Of a stretch of 64,000 nt of DNA, positions 10,357 to 19,775 are shown piece by piece. How positions within the stretch are numbered: the first letter of the stretch is position 1; every line of letters starts with the position of its first letter. This DNA comes from Rhizaria sp. SCN 62-66 (Eukaryota > Rhizaria, unplaced): the NCBI GenBank assembly GCA_001724265.1, contig MEDY01000027.1, positions 1 to 64,000 of the forward strand, in the 5' to 3' direction. The notes below the pieces were generated by a model. It ran no database searches, was not told the origin of the DNA, and saw only the letters and a list, made by a program, of their open reading frames with translations. Position numbers and translations under genes: made by a program.

Positions 10357-10869
10357 TCTCAAAGAGAGATACCACGATTGGCGTCAAGGCCGGCGATGGA
10401 ATCTGTTCAAACGGGTTCACAGCGCTAAGATTATGGCGTTTGCTATCAATACAAAGCCAATAGAATATAAAAAGAAGTATATGAGATGTTTAATATCCGT
10501 AATAAGCGTTGCAGGTATCCAGACTCGAAGTAGTGCACATACACGATATAAGACAACTTCAAAGTTAGTCTCCGGAGGGATGACTCAATCCTTTCGATGA
10601 GCTGGCACGCCAGTCTGGAACACAAGAAAGCAAATATCACCTCCGAAAATCCGTCATCCGATGCATAGCGACTGAAATGTGAATTCAATGTTGCGCATAT
10701 ATATTGTATCTTTATTACACTTGATCTATATCACTTCCTATGTCTCTGGACACAACTCACGTGCTTGCCCTGTCTCCGAACTTCCACGCACTCTCCACCA
10801 ACAGACACAATTCTGCACAGCCGGTCACGCACTGCAGCAATTCGCACCGCTGCTGATGTAGTCGGTGCG
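10357..10869. other. Divergent intergenic region PEX11 / EARS2
   Basis: AT-rich, about 510 bp, shared upstream region of two divergent genes. No RNA gene or sharply defined element was seen. Confidence 0.5.
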
Positions 10870-13293
10870 ATGCGCTCTTTTGTATTAACCACAGCACATG
10901 CTATTGGTCCACATGCTGCCCCCAGCGCGCACACCGTGCCGGCGCGGGCGTGCTCGTCTACGTCGTCCTCCTCTTCGTCGGCGGCGTCGTCCTCCAGCGC
11001 CCCGGCACTCAGCGTGCAGTGCCGCCACTCTGCGGCCCCTTGCACTCAGACCCGCGCGTCCTTGGTCGCGGCCCCCGCGAGCTTCAGCACCCTCGCGTCG
11101 CTGCCCTCGGCGGCGTCCGAGGCCGAGGCGGGCCTGCGGCCCGTGCGCGTCCGCTACGCGCCCTCCCCGACCGGCTCGCTGCACTTGGGCGGGCTGCGCA
11201 CAGCGCTGTACAACTATGTCTTCGCCAAGCGCTTTCCCGGCGGCAAGTGCATCCTGCGCATCGAGGACACGGACCAGACGCGGCTCGTCCCCGGCGCCGT
11301 GGAGCAGCTGCAGCGCGACCTCGCTTGGGCCGGGCTGCACTTCGACGAGGGCCCCGGTGCGTTGGGCGGCCCGCACGGGCCCTACGCGCAGTCGGAGCGG
11401 CTCCCGCTGTACGAGCGTGCGGCCGCGGAGCTTATGCGCGCGGGCCACGCGTACCGCTGCTTCTGCACGCCCGAGCGGCTCGAGACGGTGCGCGCGAACC
11501 AAATGAAGCGCGGCGCGGCGACGACGTACGACCGCCTCTGCGCTGGGCTCTCGCAGGACGAGTCGGACGCGCGCGCCGCCGCGGGGGACTCGTTTGTGGT
11601 GCGCATGAAGGTGCCCGACCGCGAGGCCGGCGTCACAGTGGTGCGCGACGAGGTCCGCGGCGAGGTGCGCTTCCTCAACAAGGTGATCGACGACCAGGTG
11701 TTGATGAAGTCTGACGGCTTCCCCACGTACCACCTGGCCAACATTGTGGACGACCACGACATGCGCATCACGCACGTTATCCGTGGCGAGGAGTGGCTAC
11801 CCAGCGCCGCCAAGCACGTGCTGCTGTACCAGATGTTCGGCTGGCCCGCGCCCGCCTTCGCGCATCTCCCGCTGCTGCTGCGGCCCGACGGGTCCAAGCT
11901 CTCCAAGCGCTACCGCGACTCGTCGCTCGACTACTACATGTCGCTGGGCTATCTCCGCGACGCCGTCGTCAACTTTGTCACCTTCCTCGGCTGGCACCCC
12001 GCCTCCGCCACTGCAGCCGCCTCCGCCGCGGAGACCGACACGACTGCTGCTGCCGCTGATGCCACCGATGCTGCTGGTCCTGCCCAGGCGCCGCTTGCGG
12101 CGGCCGCGGCCTCTGCGGCGGCGGGCGGCGCCGCGCTGAGCAAGACGGACATCGCCGCGCTGCGCGCCGCGCTCGGCGGCGACGGCGCTGCCGGTGGCAA
12201 AAAGAAGAAGGGCGCCGCTGCCTCCAGCAACGTCTCCGCTGCTCCTGTTGCTGCCGCAGCCGCTGCATCAGCCTCGACCGCCGTTGCTGTTGCTGCCGCG
12301 GGCGCGGGCTCTCTGTTCTCCGCGTCCGCGTCTGCGCAGGCGGAGGAGCTGAGCATCGCAGCGACGGTGCCGCTCTTCTCACTTGCGCAGGTTCAGCGCT
12401 CCGGCGCCACGGTCTCGCTCGACAAGCTCCAGTGGTTCCACAACCACTACTGGAAGAAGGCGCTGTCGTCGCCCGAGGGCGTGGCCGTGCTCTCCGCGGA
12501 CGCGCTGCCCTACGTCGCCGAGCAGCTCGACGCCTTCGCGGCCGCCGCGGCCGCCGCGGGGGGCGCGCCCGTCGCGCTGCCCGCCTCGCCTCACCAGCCC
12601 GTCGCCTCCGCCTCGGACTCTTCCGCTCCGGCCTCCTCTGAGGCCGCTGCTGCGCCTGCTGCTGTTGCGCCTGGGGCGGCGGCTGCACCGGTGTTCTTCT
12701 ACCCGGCGCTGACGCGGGACCCCCGCAGCGACGAGGCGGCACTGGCGCTGGCGCTCAAGACCACCCGTGACCACCCGTGCCTGCTGGCCGAGTTCCCCGC
12801 CGCGGCCTTCTTCGCGTGGGCGCGCCCGCACCTGGCCGACCCGCGCGCGCGCGCCTGCCGAGACAGCTTCTGGATCTCGGATGCCGTCGCCGCCGCCGCC
12901 GCGGTCGTCGCGGGCGCTGCGCCCGACGCCGCCGCTGCCTCTGCTTCTGCCTCTGCTGCTGCGCCTGCTGCGCGCGGGAAGAAGCGCGGCGGCGCGGGCG
13001 GCAAGGTCGTCGCGACGCGCGCGGTGCTTGCGGCGGCGCGCGCGCTCATCGCGAGCCTGCCCGAGGCCGTCTTCAGCGGCTTCGACGTCGAGCGCCTCGT
13101 CGGCGAGCTCAAGGCGCTGGCCGCCGCGCAGGGCGTGCCGCTCAAGGAGGTCTACCTGCCGCTGCGCTTCGCGCTCTCGGGCGGCCTCGCGGGGCCCGGC
13201 GTCGCGGACCAGCTCTGCGCTGTCGGGCAGGCCGAGGCGCTGGTGCGCGTACAGGCGGCCATCGATCTTCCCGACGAGGCGTCCGCGCAGTGA
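10870..13293 (+). CDS. EARS2: Glutamyl-tRNA synthetase, bacterial/mitochondrial type
   Basis: Class I synthetase charging tRNA with glutamate; its type indicates action in the mitochondrion. The ATG at 10870 gives 807 residues ending TGA. The first ~90 residues are Ser/Ala-rich with few acidic residues, consistent with a targeting peptide. The catalytic core contains YAPSPTGSLHLGGLRTALYN (HIGH-type motif, about 97-116), LRIEDTDQTR, GPYAQSERLPLY, FPTYHLANIVDDHDM and SKLSKR (KMSKS-type, about 342-347). The anticodon-binding region starts with SLDKLQWFHNHYWKK. Long Ala-rich insertions at about 377-493, 556-607 and 674-714 expand it from the usual ~500 residues. The inserts do not interrupt the catalytic motifs. 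The alternative, a cytosolic GluRS/GlnRS, is disfavoured by the bacterial-type core. Confidence 0.95.
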   Translation: MRSFVLTTAHAIGPHAAPSAHTVPARACSSTSSSSSSAASSSSAPALSVQCRHSAAPCTQTRASLVAAPASFSTLASLPSAASEAEAGLRPVRVRYAPSPTGSLHLGGLRTALYNYVFAKRFPGGKCILRIEDTDQTRLVPGAVEQLQRDLAWAGLHFDEGPGALGGPHGPYAQSERLPLYERAAAELMRAGHAYRCFCTPERLETVRANQMKRGAATTYDRLCAGLSQDESDARAAAGDSFVVRMKVPDREAGVTVVRDEVRGEVRFLNKVIDDQVLMKSDGFPTYHLANIVDDHDMRITHVIRGEEWLPSAAKHVLLYQMFGWPAPAFAHLPLLLRPDGSKLSKRYRDSSLDYYMSLGYLRDAVVNFVTFLGWHPASATAAASAAETDTTAAAADATDAAGPAQAPLAAAAASAAAGGAALSKTDIAALRAALGGDGAAGGKKKKGAAASSNVSAAPVAAAAAASASTAVAVAAAGAGSLFSASASAQAEELSIAATVPLFSLAQVQRSGATVSLDKLQWFHNHYWKKALSSPEGVAVLSADALPYVAEQLDAFAAAAAAAGGAPVALPASPHQPVASASDSSAPASSEAAAAPAAVAPGAAAAPVFFYPALTRDPRSDEAALALALKTTRDHPCLLAEFPAAAFFAWARPHLADPRARACRDSFWISDAVAAAAAVVAGAAPDAAAASASASAAAPAARGKKRGGAGGKVVATRAVLAAARALIASLPEAVFSGFDVERLVGELKALAAAQGVPLKEVYLPLRFALSGGLAGPGVADQLCAVGQAEALVRVQAAIDLPDEASAQ

Positions 13294-13426
13294 GAACGCG
13301 CTGGGCGCTCGTTAAAACACATGTTAAGTTGGAAGTGTGGATGTATTTATTGCGTTGGCTGGCAGAAGATGCTCGTGAACGTATTTTTTGTGACAACAGA
13401 TTTGTGATGCATTGTCAAATGACAAT

Positions 13427-13432
13427 AATAAA
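13427..13432 (+). terminator. Polyadenylation signal AATAAA (EARS2)
   Basis: Canonical hexamer 134 bp after the EARS2 stop. Confidence 0.6.
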
Positions 13433-13460
13433 ATGAAGCAAATGGAAGTGTGAGTGTATA

Positions 13461-13466
13461 TTTATT
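13461..13466 (-). terminator. Candidate polyadenylation signal for the PTEN transcript
   Basis: AATAAA on the minus strand, 30 bp from the oppositely oriented EARS2 hexamer. It is the first such hexamer I find downstream of the PTEN stop, about 1.3 kb away. Confidence 0.4.
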
Positions 13467-14786
13467 ACATAAAATGGGGTCCGGAACTACACTCGGGTGA
13501 GCGGGATAGGGAAGAAAAAGAAGAATGAACAGCAAAAGGGACTACTAGTACAGCGATTAACTCGAAACTACGGTTGATAAAGCAAGCGGTCACGAGGTCT
13601 GCACTGCGTATCACGGGGGCGATAGTTACATTTGCACAAGCACAAAACTCAAGCTCGAACAGAACGGCGTTGCACTTAACAGGGCGCGGCGCAGTGATGT
13701 TCTTGTAAGAAATCAAAAAGTGTACAATATAAAACAACAACGAAGACAGTCAGAAAATGAAAGATGAAAAACAAAACAGAAAAGGAAACACAAGAGCAGA
13801 TCAACAAAAAGGGTCCCTCCAAGTCAAGTAAGAAACCAGCGGAGATCGGGTCAGGGGCACTGATAAGAGACCCTCTGACAATGGCGTGACAACAGCAACG
13901 CAAGAATCAAAGACTACGAGTGACTAAAGAACCCTGAAATATGCTAAAGAAAAATGGATTCTGCAGTTAGTGTCGATGAACGGGGTTAAACTGAACTGGA
14001 CTGAACTGAACGGGGGAGTAACTTGGACGAAGCGAAGACAAATTAACGAGAAAAGTAGAGGGGGGACGAAACTACCAACATTCGGCAGAGACGCCACAAC
14101 GGGCGCGTCACAGCACGATACAGCAGAACACAGAAAAGTACAACACAGCGCACCAGATCGAGCACAGTGCAATACACAACTGCACGGACGCGCGATTGTC
14201 CCCCAAGGTCGGATGACTAGCCAAAAGGCTCTCAGTCCGCCAAACAGCGATGAGACAATACCAGCACGACTGTACATGCGAGAACAGTGTAATCATTGAG
14301 TGCATAAGCAGGAAGTGATACAGACGACCAAATCAGTGGCAGTATTGTACACAGAAAAAGAAGAGAGAGAACTGGGGCGGTTGGTGTGTACGTGTAATGC
14401 TGTACGGAGCTTAGAATTTGTAAGGAGCAAATAGATCTAGGCAATAAAACACATCAAATTGAACACAGCTAGTGCAGTGAGAGTTTTGGAACAATGTAAA
14501 ACACAACAAGATGGGGAAAAAGCAAAACAAAAAGTGTCAAAACGGCGCACTCGACAAAAACAAAAAATAAAAACCAAGACACAGAATCACACAATGAAAA
14601 ACAAAATTGATGAAAAGAAACCGAGAACAAAACAACGCGCTTTGTGCGTAGTTTTTGTCGTTGATTGATGTGCTTTTCATTCGACAACACGTTCGCTCAG
14701 TACAAAGGCCAACGCTCCAGTTGCAGGGAACGGTGCAGCGACAAGATGTGCTGCACCTATAATAGTGCTGCAAAGGCCCTTCTCCC

Positions 14787-17375
14787 TCACTGTTGGGCGA
14801 CGGGGCGGAAGTAGAGCGTGCACTTAAAGTCGTCGGGGAAGTGCTCGCATGCCTTGTCCTTGAGCGCGCCGTCGAGCTCGCTCTTGGTGATCTCGAGCTG
14901 GCGCGTGCGCGAGCCGGCCAGGAAGGCCGAGTGGAGCCAGAAGTGGAACATTTTCTCGTCGCGCAGCGTCGCGTTGTTGTAAAACGTCACCTTGAACTCG
15001 CCGGGCGCCTGGAACGAGCACGTGAGCTCACGCCGCATCTCAGGCGCCGCCCAGCGCACCAGCTTGCCGCCGGACTTGCGGTGGTCGTACAGCACTGCGC
15101 CCTGCATGTTGGTGACAATGAAGTAGGGCGTGCAGCCCTCCTGGCGGTCGAATCTAGCCGGCGGCTCGACTGCGATACCCGTCACGGCAACAGGTGCGCC
15201 GGAAAAGGGGAAGGCGGAAACGAGGTTCGCGTGGTAGTAGTGGCGCAGGAACTGGTCGAAGTAGTGCACAAAGCGCTGCTGCGACGGAATCGTCACGCCC
15301 TTGCGGTTGCTCGTGCGTTTATATCCGTAGTACTGCAGCGCTTCGGCCGCCGTGTTAAAGGCTTGCGTGAAAAGCAGCAGCGCGGAGACCATGAGCCCCG
15401 TGCGGCCCTTGCCGGCCTTGCAGTGCACGGCCACCACGTTCCTCGGGTCCTCGGCCATGAAGGTCGCGGCGTCGCGGCAGAACTGGTACAGCATCGACAG
15501 AGGGCACGGGTTGTGGTCGTCGAACGGGTACTGTGCGCACCGCTCGAAGTGGTCCGCCGTGTACGAGCGCTCCGAGCAGAGGTTGTAGACCTTGTAGTGG
15601 CCCGCGTGGTACTTGGACATGAAGTCCTGCACATACTTCATGCGGTTGCGGTAAGCCGCCTCGATGCCGTCGGACGGGAAGCCCATCGCGATGATCGAAG
15701 GCGTGATGTATGTCAGGTCCAGGTCAAAGCCGTCCTTCTGGTAGCGCAGCTTCTTCTTCGACACCAGCCGGCGCGCAATGTTGGCCATGGTCATGCGCGC
15801 CTTGCCGCCCTGCTCCTCGCCGTCAGATTCATCGCGTTCCGACAAAACGCTCGGCGGCTCGGGAGGCGCGTCCTCGTCGTCAGAGTCCGGCGGCGGCGGC
15901 GGCGGTGGAACGTCCCCGTCGTGGGCGCCTCCGTCGACGAACGACGCCGAGTTAGTGCTCGACACGGTGCCCGCCGAGTAGCCGTCGTCGTCGTCGTCGT
16001 CAACGTCGTCTTCGTAGCCGTCGTCGTCACGCCAGCCGGCCTCAAACGCGGGCGCGTTTGTGCGCACGCGGCCGCGGATCGTGTTGCAGTTGTAAGCGCC
16101 GCCGGGAACGTTGGAGCTGGCGGGCGACTGGGAGCCCGCGCCGCCAGCGGTGACCGGGGAGAAGACTGAGGTGAGGCGCGTCGTGCCCGCAGCGGGGGCG
16201 TCGCGTATGGTGGGACTGGAAATGGTCATCGGGGCCGCCGAAGGGGACGCCGCGTTGGAGATGGCAAAGGCCGCGGCCGAGAGGGCCTCGCGTGAGGCGC
16301 CCTTGTTCGAGTGCCAGGCGTCCCAGGCGGCGTCCTGGATGTCGAACTCGAGCGTACACACGAAGTCCTTGGGGAAGTGCTTACAGGACTTGTCCTTGAC
16401 GGCACCGTCGAGCGAGTCCTTGGTGAGCACAAGCACGGGCTCGGTGATCATCGACGTCTGGATCCACACAGAGAACATCTTGTCATCAGAGCCAAACTGG
16501 TCCCAATCCATGAACGTCAACTGCACCTCGCCGGAGATCTCGTAGTTAACGGAGCACACGTAGGGCACGCCGCCATCCCAGTGTTTGTGCGTGCTCTTGG
16601 CGCGCTTGTCAGTCCACGAGTTATAGAGCTCGACTGACTTGGAGCCCATCTTGCGGATCACGACGTAAGGGTCGCAGCCGCCGCCGGTGTCGAAGTCGGC
16701 GCGCGGCTCCAGCGTGAAGGCGCGCAGACGGATCTTACGGTCCACCGTCGGCAGCATGAGTCCGGGCCGCACGTAGCGCTGCAGGTACTCGGCGTAGTGC
16801 ACCACCCAACGCTGTTGCGAGGGGATCGTGACGCCCTTGGAGTTGGATGTGCGCATCATGCCGTAAAAGGCCAGCGCGCGCCACGCCGCGGCCTCGCCCT
16901 CGTAGCCCACGGTGGAGTCGTGGCCCAGGCGGCAGAGCAGCGCGGAGATCATGAGCCCCGTGCGGCCCTTGCCGGCCTTGCAGTGAACTGCGATGACGTT
17001 GCGCTCGTCGGCCGCCAGGAAGGCCGCAGCGTCGTTGCAGAAGTCGAGCACCATGCGGAACGGGCACGGATTGTGGTCGTCGAACGGGTAGCGAGCGCAC
17101 GCGCCCGGATCGAAGCGGTCCGACGGGTACGCGCGCTCCGAACACAGGTTGTAGATCTTGTAGTGCCGCGGGTGCTTGCGCGAGAAAAAGGTCTGCACGT
17201 GCATCATATCGTTGCGGTACGCCGCCTCCACGCCTTCCGCAGGGAAGCCCATGGCGATGATGCGCGACGTGATGTACGTCAGGTCCAGGTCGAAGCCGTC
17301 CTTCTGATAGCGGTGCTTCTTCTTCGAGACGAGCCCGCGGATGCCCTGCGTGGCCTTGCGCAGGAATTTCGGCAT
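14787..17375 (-). CDS. Tandem PTEN: two complete PTEN phosphatase-C2 units in one polypeptide
   Basis: PTEN dephosphorylates PtdIns(3,4,5)P3 at the 3-position at the inner plasma membrane. From the ATG at 17375 the frame encodes 862 residues ending TGA. Unit 1 has the basic N-terminal motif KKKHRYQKDGFDLDLTYIT, a YPFDDHNPCP loop retaining the general-acid Asp, the HCKAGKGRTG P-loop (Cys132), KGVTIPSQQR and a C2 domain ending LTKDSLDGAVKDKSCKHFP. A ~170-residue acidic/proline-rich linker follows. Unit 2 (from ~528) repeats every element: KKKLRYQKDGFDLDLTYIT, YPFDDHNPCP, HCKAGKGRTG (Cys652), KGVTIPSQQR, and a C2 ending ITKSELDGALKDKACEHFP. Both sites look catalytically competent. The frame continues upstream of this ATG in phase through TAG codons into a double-PH frame, so this may be the C-terminal half of a larger protein. 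Confidence 0.93.
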   Translation of the reverse strand: MPKFLRKATQGIRGLVSKKKHRYQKDGFDLDLTYITSRIIAMGFPAEGVEAAYRNDMMHVQTFFSRKHPRHYKIYNLCSERAYPSDRFDPGACARYPFDDHNPCPFRMVLDFCNDAAAFLAADERNVIAVHCKAGKGRTGLMISALLCRLGHDSTVGYEGEAAAWRALAFYGMMRTSNSKGVTIPSQQRWVVHYAEYLQRYVRPGLMLPTVDRKIRLRAFTLEPRADFDTGGGCDPYVVIRKMGSKSVELYNSWTDKRAKSTHKHWDGGVPYVCSVNYEISGEVQLTFMDWDQFGSDDKMFSVWIQTSMITEPVLVLTKDSLDGAVKDKSCKHFPKDFVCTLEFDIQDAAWDAWHSNKGASREALSAAAFAISNAASPSAAPMTISSPTIRDAPAAGTTRLTSVFSPVTAGGAGSQSPASSNVPGGAYNCNTIRGRVRTNAPAFEAGWRDDDGYEDDVDDDDDDGYSAGTVSSTNSASFVDGGAHDGDVPPPPPPPDSDDEDAPPEPPSVLSERDESDGEEQGGKARMTMANIARRLVSKKKLRYQKDGFDLDLTYITPSIIAMGFPSDGIEAAYRNRMKYVQDFMSKYHAGHYKVYNLCSERSYTADHFERCAQYPFDDHNPCPLSMLYQFCRDAATFMAEDPRNVVAVHCKAGKGRTGLMVSALLLFTQAFNTAAEALQYYGYKRTSNRKGVTIPSQQRFVHYFDQFLRHYYHANLVSAFPFSGAPVAVTGIAVEPPARFDRQEGCTPYFIVTNMQGAVLYDHRKSGGKLVRWAAPEMRRELTCSFQAPGEFKVTFYNNATLRDEKMFHFWLHSAFLAGSRTRQLEITKSELDGALKDKACEHFPDDFKCTLYFRPVAQQ

Positions 17376-17876
17376 CGTGCTGCTGCGGCCGGCGTCCTCG
17401 TCTTCGTCGTCCTAACTGTAGTCGTCGTCCTCCTCGTCGAACTCGTCGGTGTCGACCGCTCTACCGGCCCGCTGCAGCGACGAAGACGACGCCGCAGCCC
17501 CACCCGCCAGACTCTGCGCGCCCGTGGGGGGACCGTACTGCGCGGCGGCTGCGGCGGCTGACGGCGTGGGTGGCGCGAGCGGCGCGGGCACGGGGCGACG
17601 CGCAGGCACCGCGGGCACCGCGGCGGCAGGCGCACGCGACTGGGGCAGCACGTCGTCGGCGTCGTCAGCACCGAAGGGCGGCGGCGGCGGGGGCTCCTCG
17701 GCGTCCGCGCCGGACGCCGGCGGCGGCGGGGGCACGGAGGCGGGCTCGGGCGGGTACGCCGCGGGCTCCGGTGCCGAAAAAAACTGCGAGCGCGCCGCAG
17801 TGGACGCGGTGGCGGCGGTAGCAGCGGAGGAGTTGTTCGAGGTCGACTCGCGGCTCGACGGGGGTGACGGCGAGGG
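17376..17876 (-). other. Proline-rich/acidic segment in frame between the PH and PTEN frames
   Basis: This GC-rich, coding-like segment is in exactly the same frame as the PH frame upstream and the PTEN frame downstream. It is bounded by TAG at 17877-17879 and interrupted by TAG at 17412-17414. It encodes a Ser/Thr/Ala stretch, PPPPP and PPPPPP runs, and an acidic run (DEFDEEDDDYS) that resumes after the second TAG as DDEDEDAGRSST immediately before the PTEN methionine. Other intergenic regions here are AT-rich, so this is unlikely to be ordinary spacer or 5' UTR. Confidence 0.6.
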
Positions 17877-19353
17877 CTACGGCGTCGCGCCCCCGCTGCC
17901 CGAGGGCGAGCGGAAGAAGACCGAGGTGGTGCGCGCGGGCGGTACCAGCGCATTGGGCGTCATCGGCACGACGAACGAGGCGCGCGAGGAGCCCGACATC
18001 GGCGACAGGGGGTTGTGGTAGCCGTCGCCCTTGCCGGTTCCGTACGACGCCGCGGGCTGCACCGAGAACGGCGCGAATGTGTCCGAGAGCTGGTGCGACG
18101 CGCTGGGCGTGCGGCGTGCGGTTTCTGCGTTGTGGCTGGTGAGGGGCGAGACGTTGTAGAAGGACTCGGCGCGGTGCGTGTTGGCGAGCAGTGTATTGTT
18201 GAGCAGCACTCTACCCTCGGTCGGCGGCGGCACGCCCGTGGTGGCGAGCGCGTTGCTGTAGGCCTGGCGCGTGGCGTCGATGCGCGCGCGCAGCCCAGTG
18301 AGCGAGGCGTAGTTGCCCTGCAGCACGACGGGGCGCGAGCTGGTGCGGGAGATGATCTCGAGGCGCGGCTGTGGGTCGGGCGTCACCGTCACCGACTCGA
18401 TCTCGTCGACCAGAATCGCGCCAGACGCGAAACCCAACTCGCGGTTCTTTATGGGGTCGTAGTAGAGCAGCACGTCCGGGTGCAGCACGAAGAAGCGCTC
18501 CTGCCACAGGGGCACCAGCTTGCTGCTCTTGGGCGAAAGCTTCTTGAAGACCCCCGAGCACACTTCGATGCGGTCGGCCGCGCGCAGCGACGTCGACGGC
18601 GGCGGCAGCTCCGTCGAAGTCTCGCGCTGACGGATGCGGTGTCGCGCCTCGAGCGCAATCGCGGTAATGTTGTCGAGGAACTTGCCGCGGTAGAGCTCGG
18701 GCGCCTTGTCAAGCGCGGCGCCGCGGGCAGAGTTAGTCTGCACCAGCGGCTGCAGCGCCGCGACCCAGGTGTCGAGCGCGCCGGACACGGATGTCGAGAA
18801 TTCAAATGATGTGTTGTCGCTGGAGCCGGAGGCGGTAATTTTGAAAGAGGAGCTGCTGCGTTCGACGGCCGAGATTGTGTCAATGGGGATGAGACACTCC
18901 GGCTTTGGGTCATTCTCCTTCTCGAAGATCGCCAAGACGTCCTCGTACAGAGCAACGAACTTTTTCGTCGACACGAAGACAACCTTCTTCAAGGATAGCG
19001 TCCCGCTATGAGACGGCACATTCTATGGGCATATCAGAAACAAAAGTCAGGCAAAAGGAAATTAGCGTCACCGAAGAAGACTTGGAGGGTTTGGGACTCT
19101 CACGTGGACCATGCAAAAAGTCGCACCGCACAGGGATATTATGGCTGTCAGTGTGTCGGAGCAATGACATATCGTTACAAAGAATATAAACACATCATAG
19201 AAATCGCTCGGCACATCCATCAGATAATACTCAACACTCAGAAAAGAAGATAAAACGCAGTCTGGTCGGTGAATGGTGGGGGGCGCAGAAGATAGTTTCA
19301 GCGAAGAATAGAAGAGCAACGGGGGGTCGTACCTCGGAGAGAAAGGCAAACAT
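17877..19353 (-). CDS. Double PH-domain protein (or N-terminal half of a PH-PH-PTEN-PTEN protein)
   Basis: I infer exon 1 at 19333-19353 (MFAFLSE), an intron 19023-19332 (GTACGA...CATAG) and exon 2 from 19022, joined in phase as MFAFLSE-NVPSHSG. The first TAG ends the frame at 17877 after 387 residues. Two pleckstrin-homology-like domains are visible. PH1 (about 9-110) has the pattern GTLSLKKVVFVSTKKFVALY ... SALDTWVAAL with the C-terminal Trp. PH2 (about 165-270) has SGVFKKLSPKSSKLVPLWQE followed by RFFVLHPDVLLYYD. Such domains bind phosphoinositides or act as protein adaptors, which fits the adjacent PTEN frame. A Ser/Thr/Pro-rich tail follows. The stop is in doubt because the frame stays open and coding-like beyond it. 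The exon 1 model rests on splice motifs only. Confidence 0.75.
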
Positions 19354-19775
19354 GGAGTAAAAGAAAGTATTCTCACGAAAACACAAGTTGGCGCAAGTGT
19401 TGACGATGTACTTAAGCTCGCAAGGGGCGAGAAAGCAACTCCCAGTTCGCTGTGTCTCGTCGTCAGCCTCGGAGACTTTTTTCGGCCCCCGCAGGCCGCC
19501 TAGGCCCAACCTAATCTGCATAATGATGACGCGTTTCTCCGGAACGAAGCTTTGAAGGCCACAACGTCGTCGCATTGAATTAAAAATATCACGATGGTGA
19601 AATGAAGAGTTTGTTTATTATATTACAGCACTAAATGTGACCCACCGAAGCCTCCTCAGACTCCGTTGGTCGTGACAATTATTGAAGTTAAAGGTTGGGG
19701 TTTATGTTGATAGCGTCGCACGCTCGTGCAGAAGGCGGATGTGCCTCCTCTTGCAGTCAGTCCAAAGCGACGCGC
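19354..19775. other. Intergenic region PA2G4 3' end / PH-PTEN promoter
   Basis: Contains the PA2G4 polyadenylation hexamer at 19614-19619 and presumably the PH-PTEN promoter. No gene or RNA was recognised. Confidence 0.5.
19614..19619 (-). terminator. Polyadenylation signal AATAAA (PA2G4)
   Basis: Minus-strand hexamer about 157 bp beyond the PA2G4 stop. Confidence 0.55.

Larger units (their letters stand above)
13294..14786. other. Convergent 1.5 kb non-coding region, strongly strand-skewed
   Basis: No convincing gene. From about 13,480 to 14,680 the plus strand is rich in A and very poor in T (several 60-base lines carry only 3-6 T). The only TTTATT (AATAAA on the minus strand) I see is at 13461-13466, so the stretch is probably a ~1.3 kb U-rich 3' UTR of the PTEN gene. 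Confidence 0.5.

Noticed and set aside
13924-14305. Cys/Ser/Phe-rich minus-strand frames in the PTEN-EARS2 gap
   Set aside because: They arise from the T-rich composition of that strand; no start context, splice signals or domain.
17877-17948. A 69-nt intron (GTACC...CCGTAG) that would remove the first in-frame TAG
   Set aside because: It keeps the frame and has GT and AG ends, but it is GC-rich and far shorter than any other intron here, and its donor is not GTACG or GTATG. Kept only as an alternative explanation.
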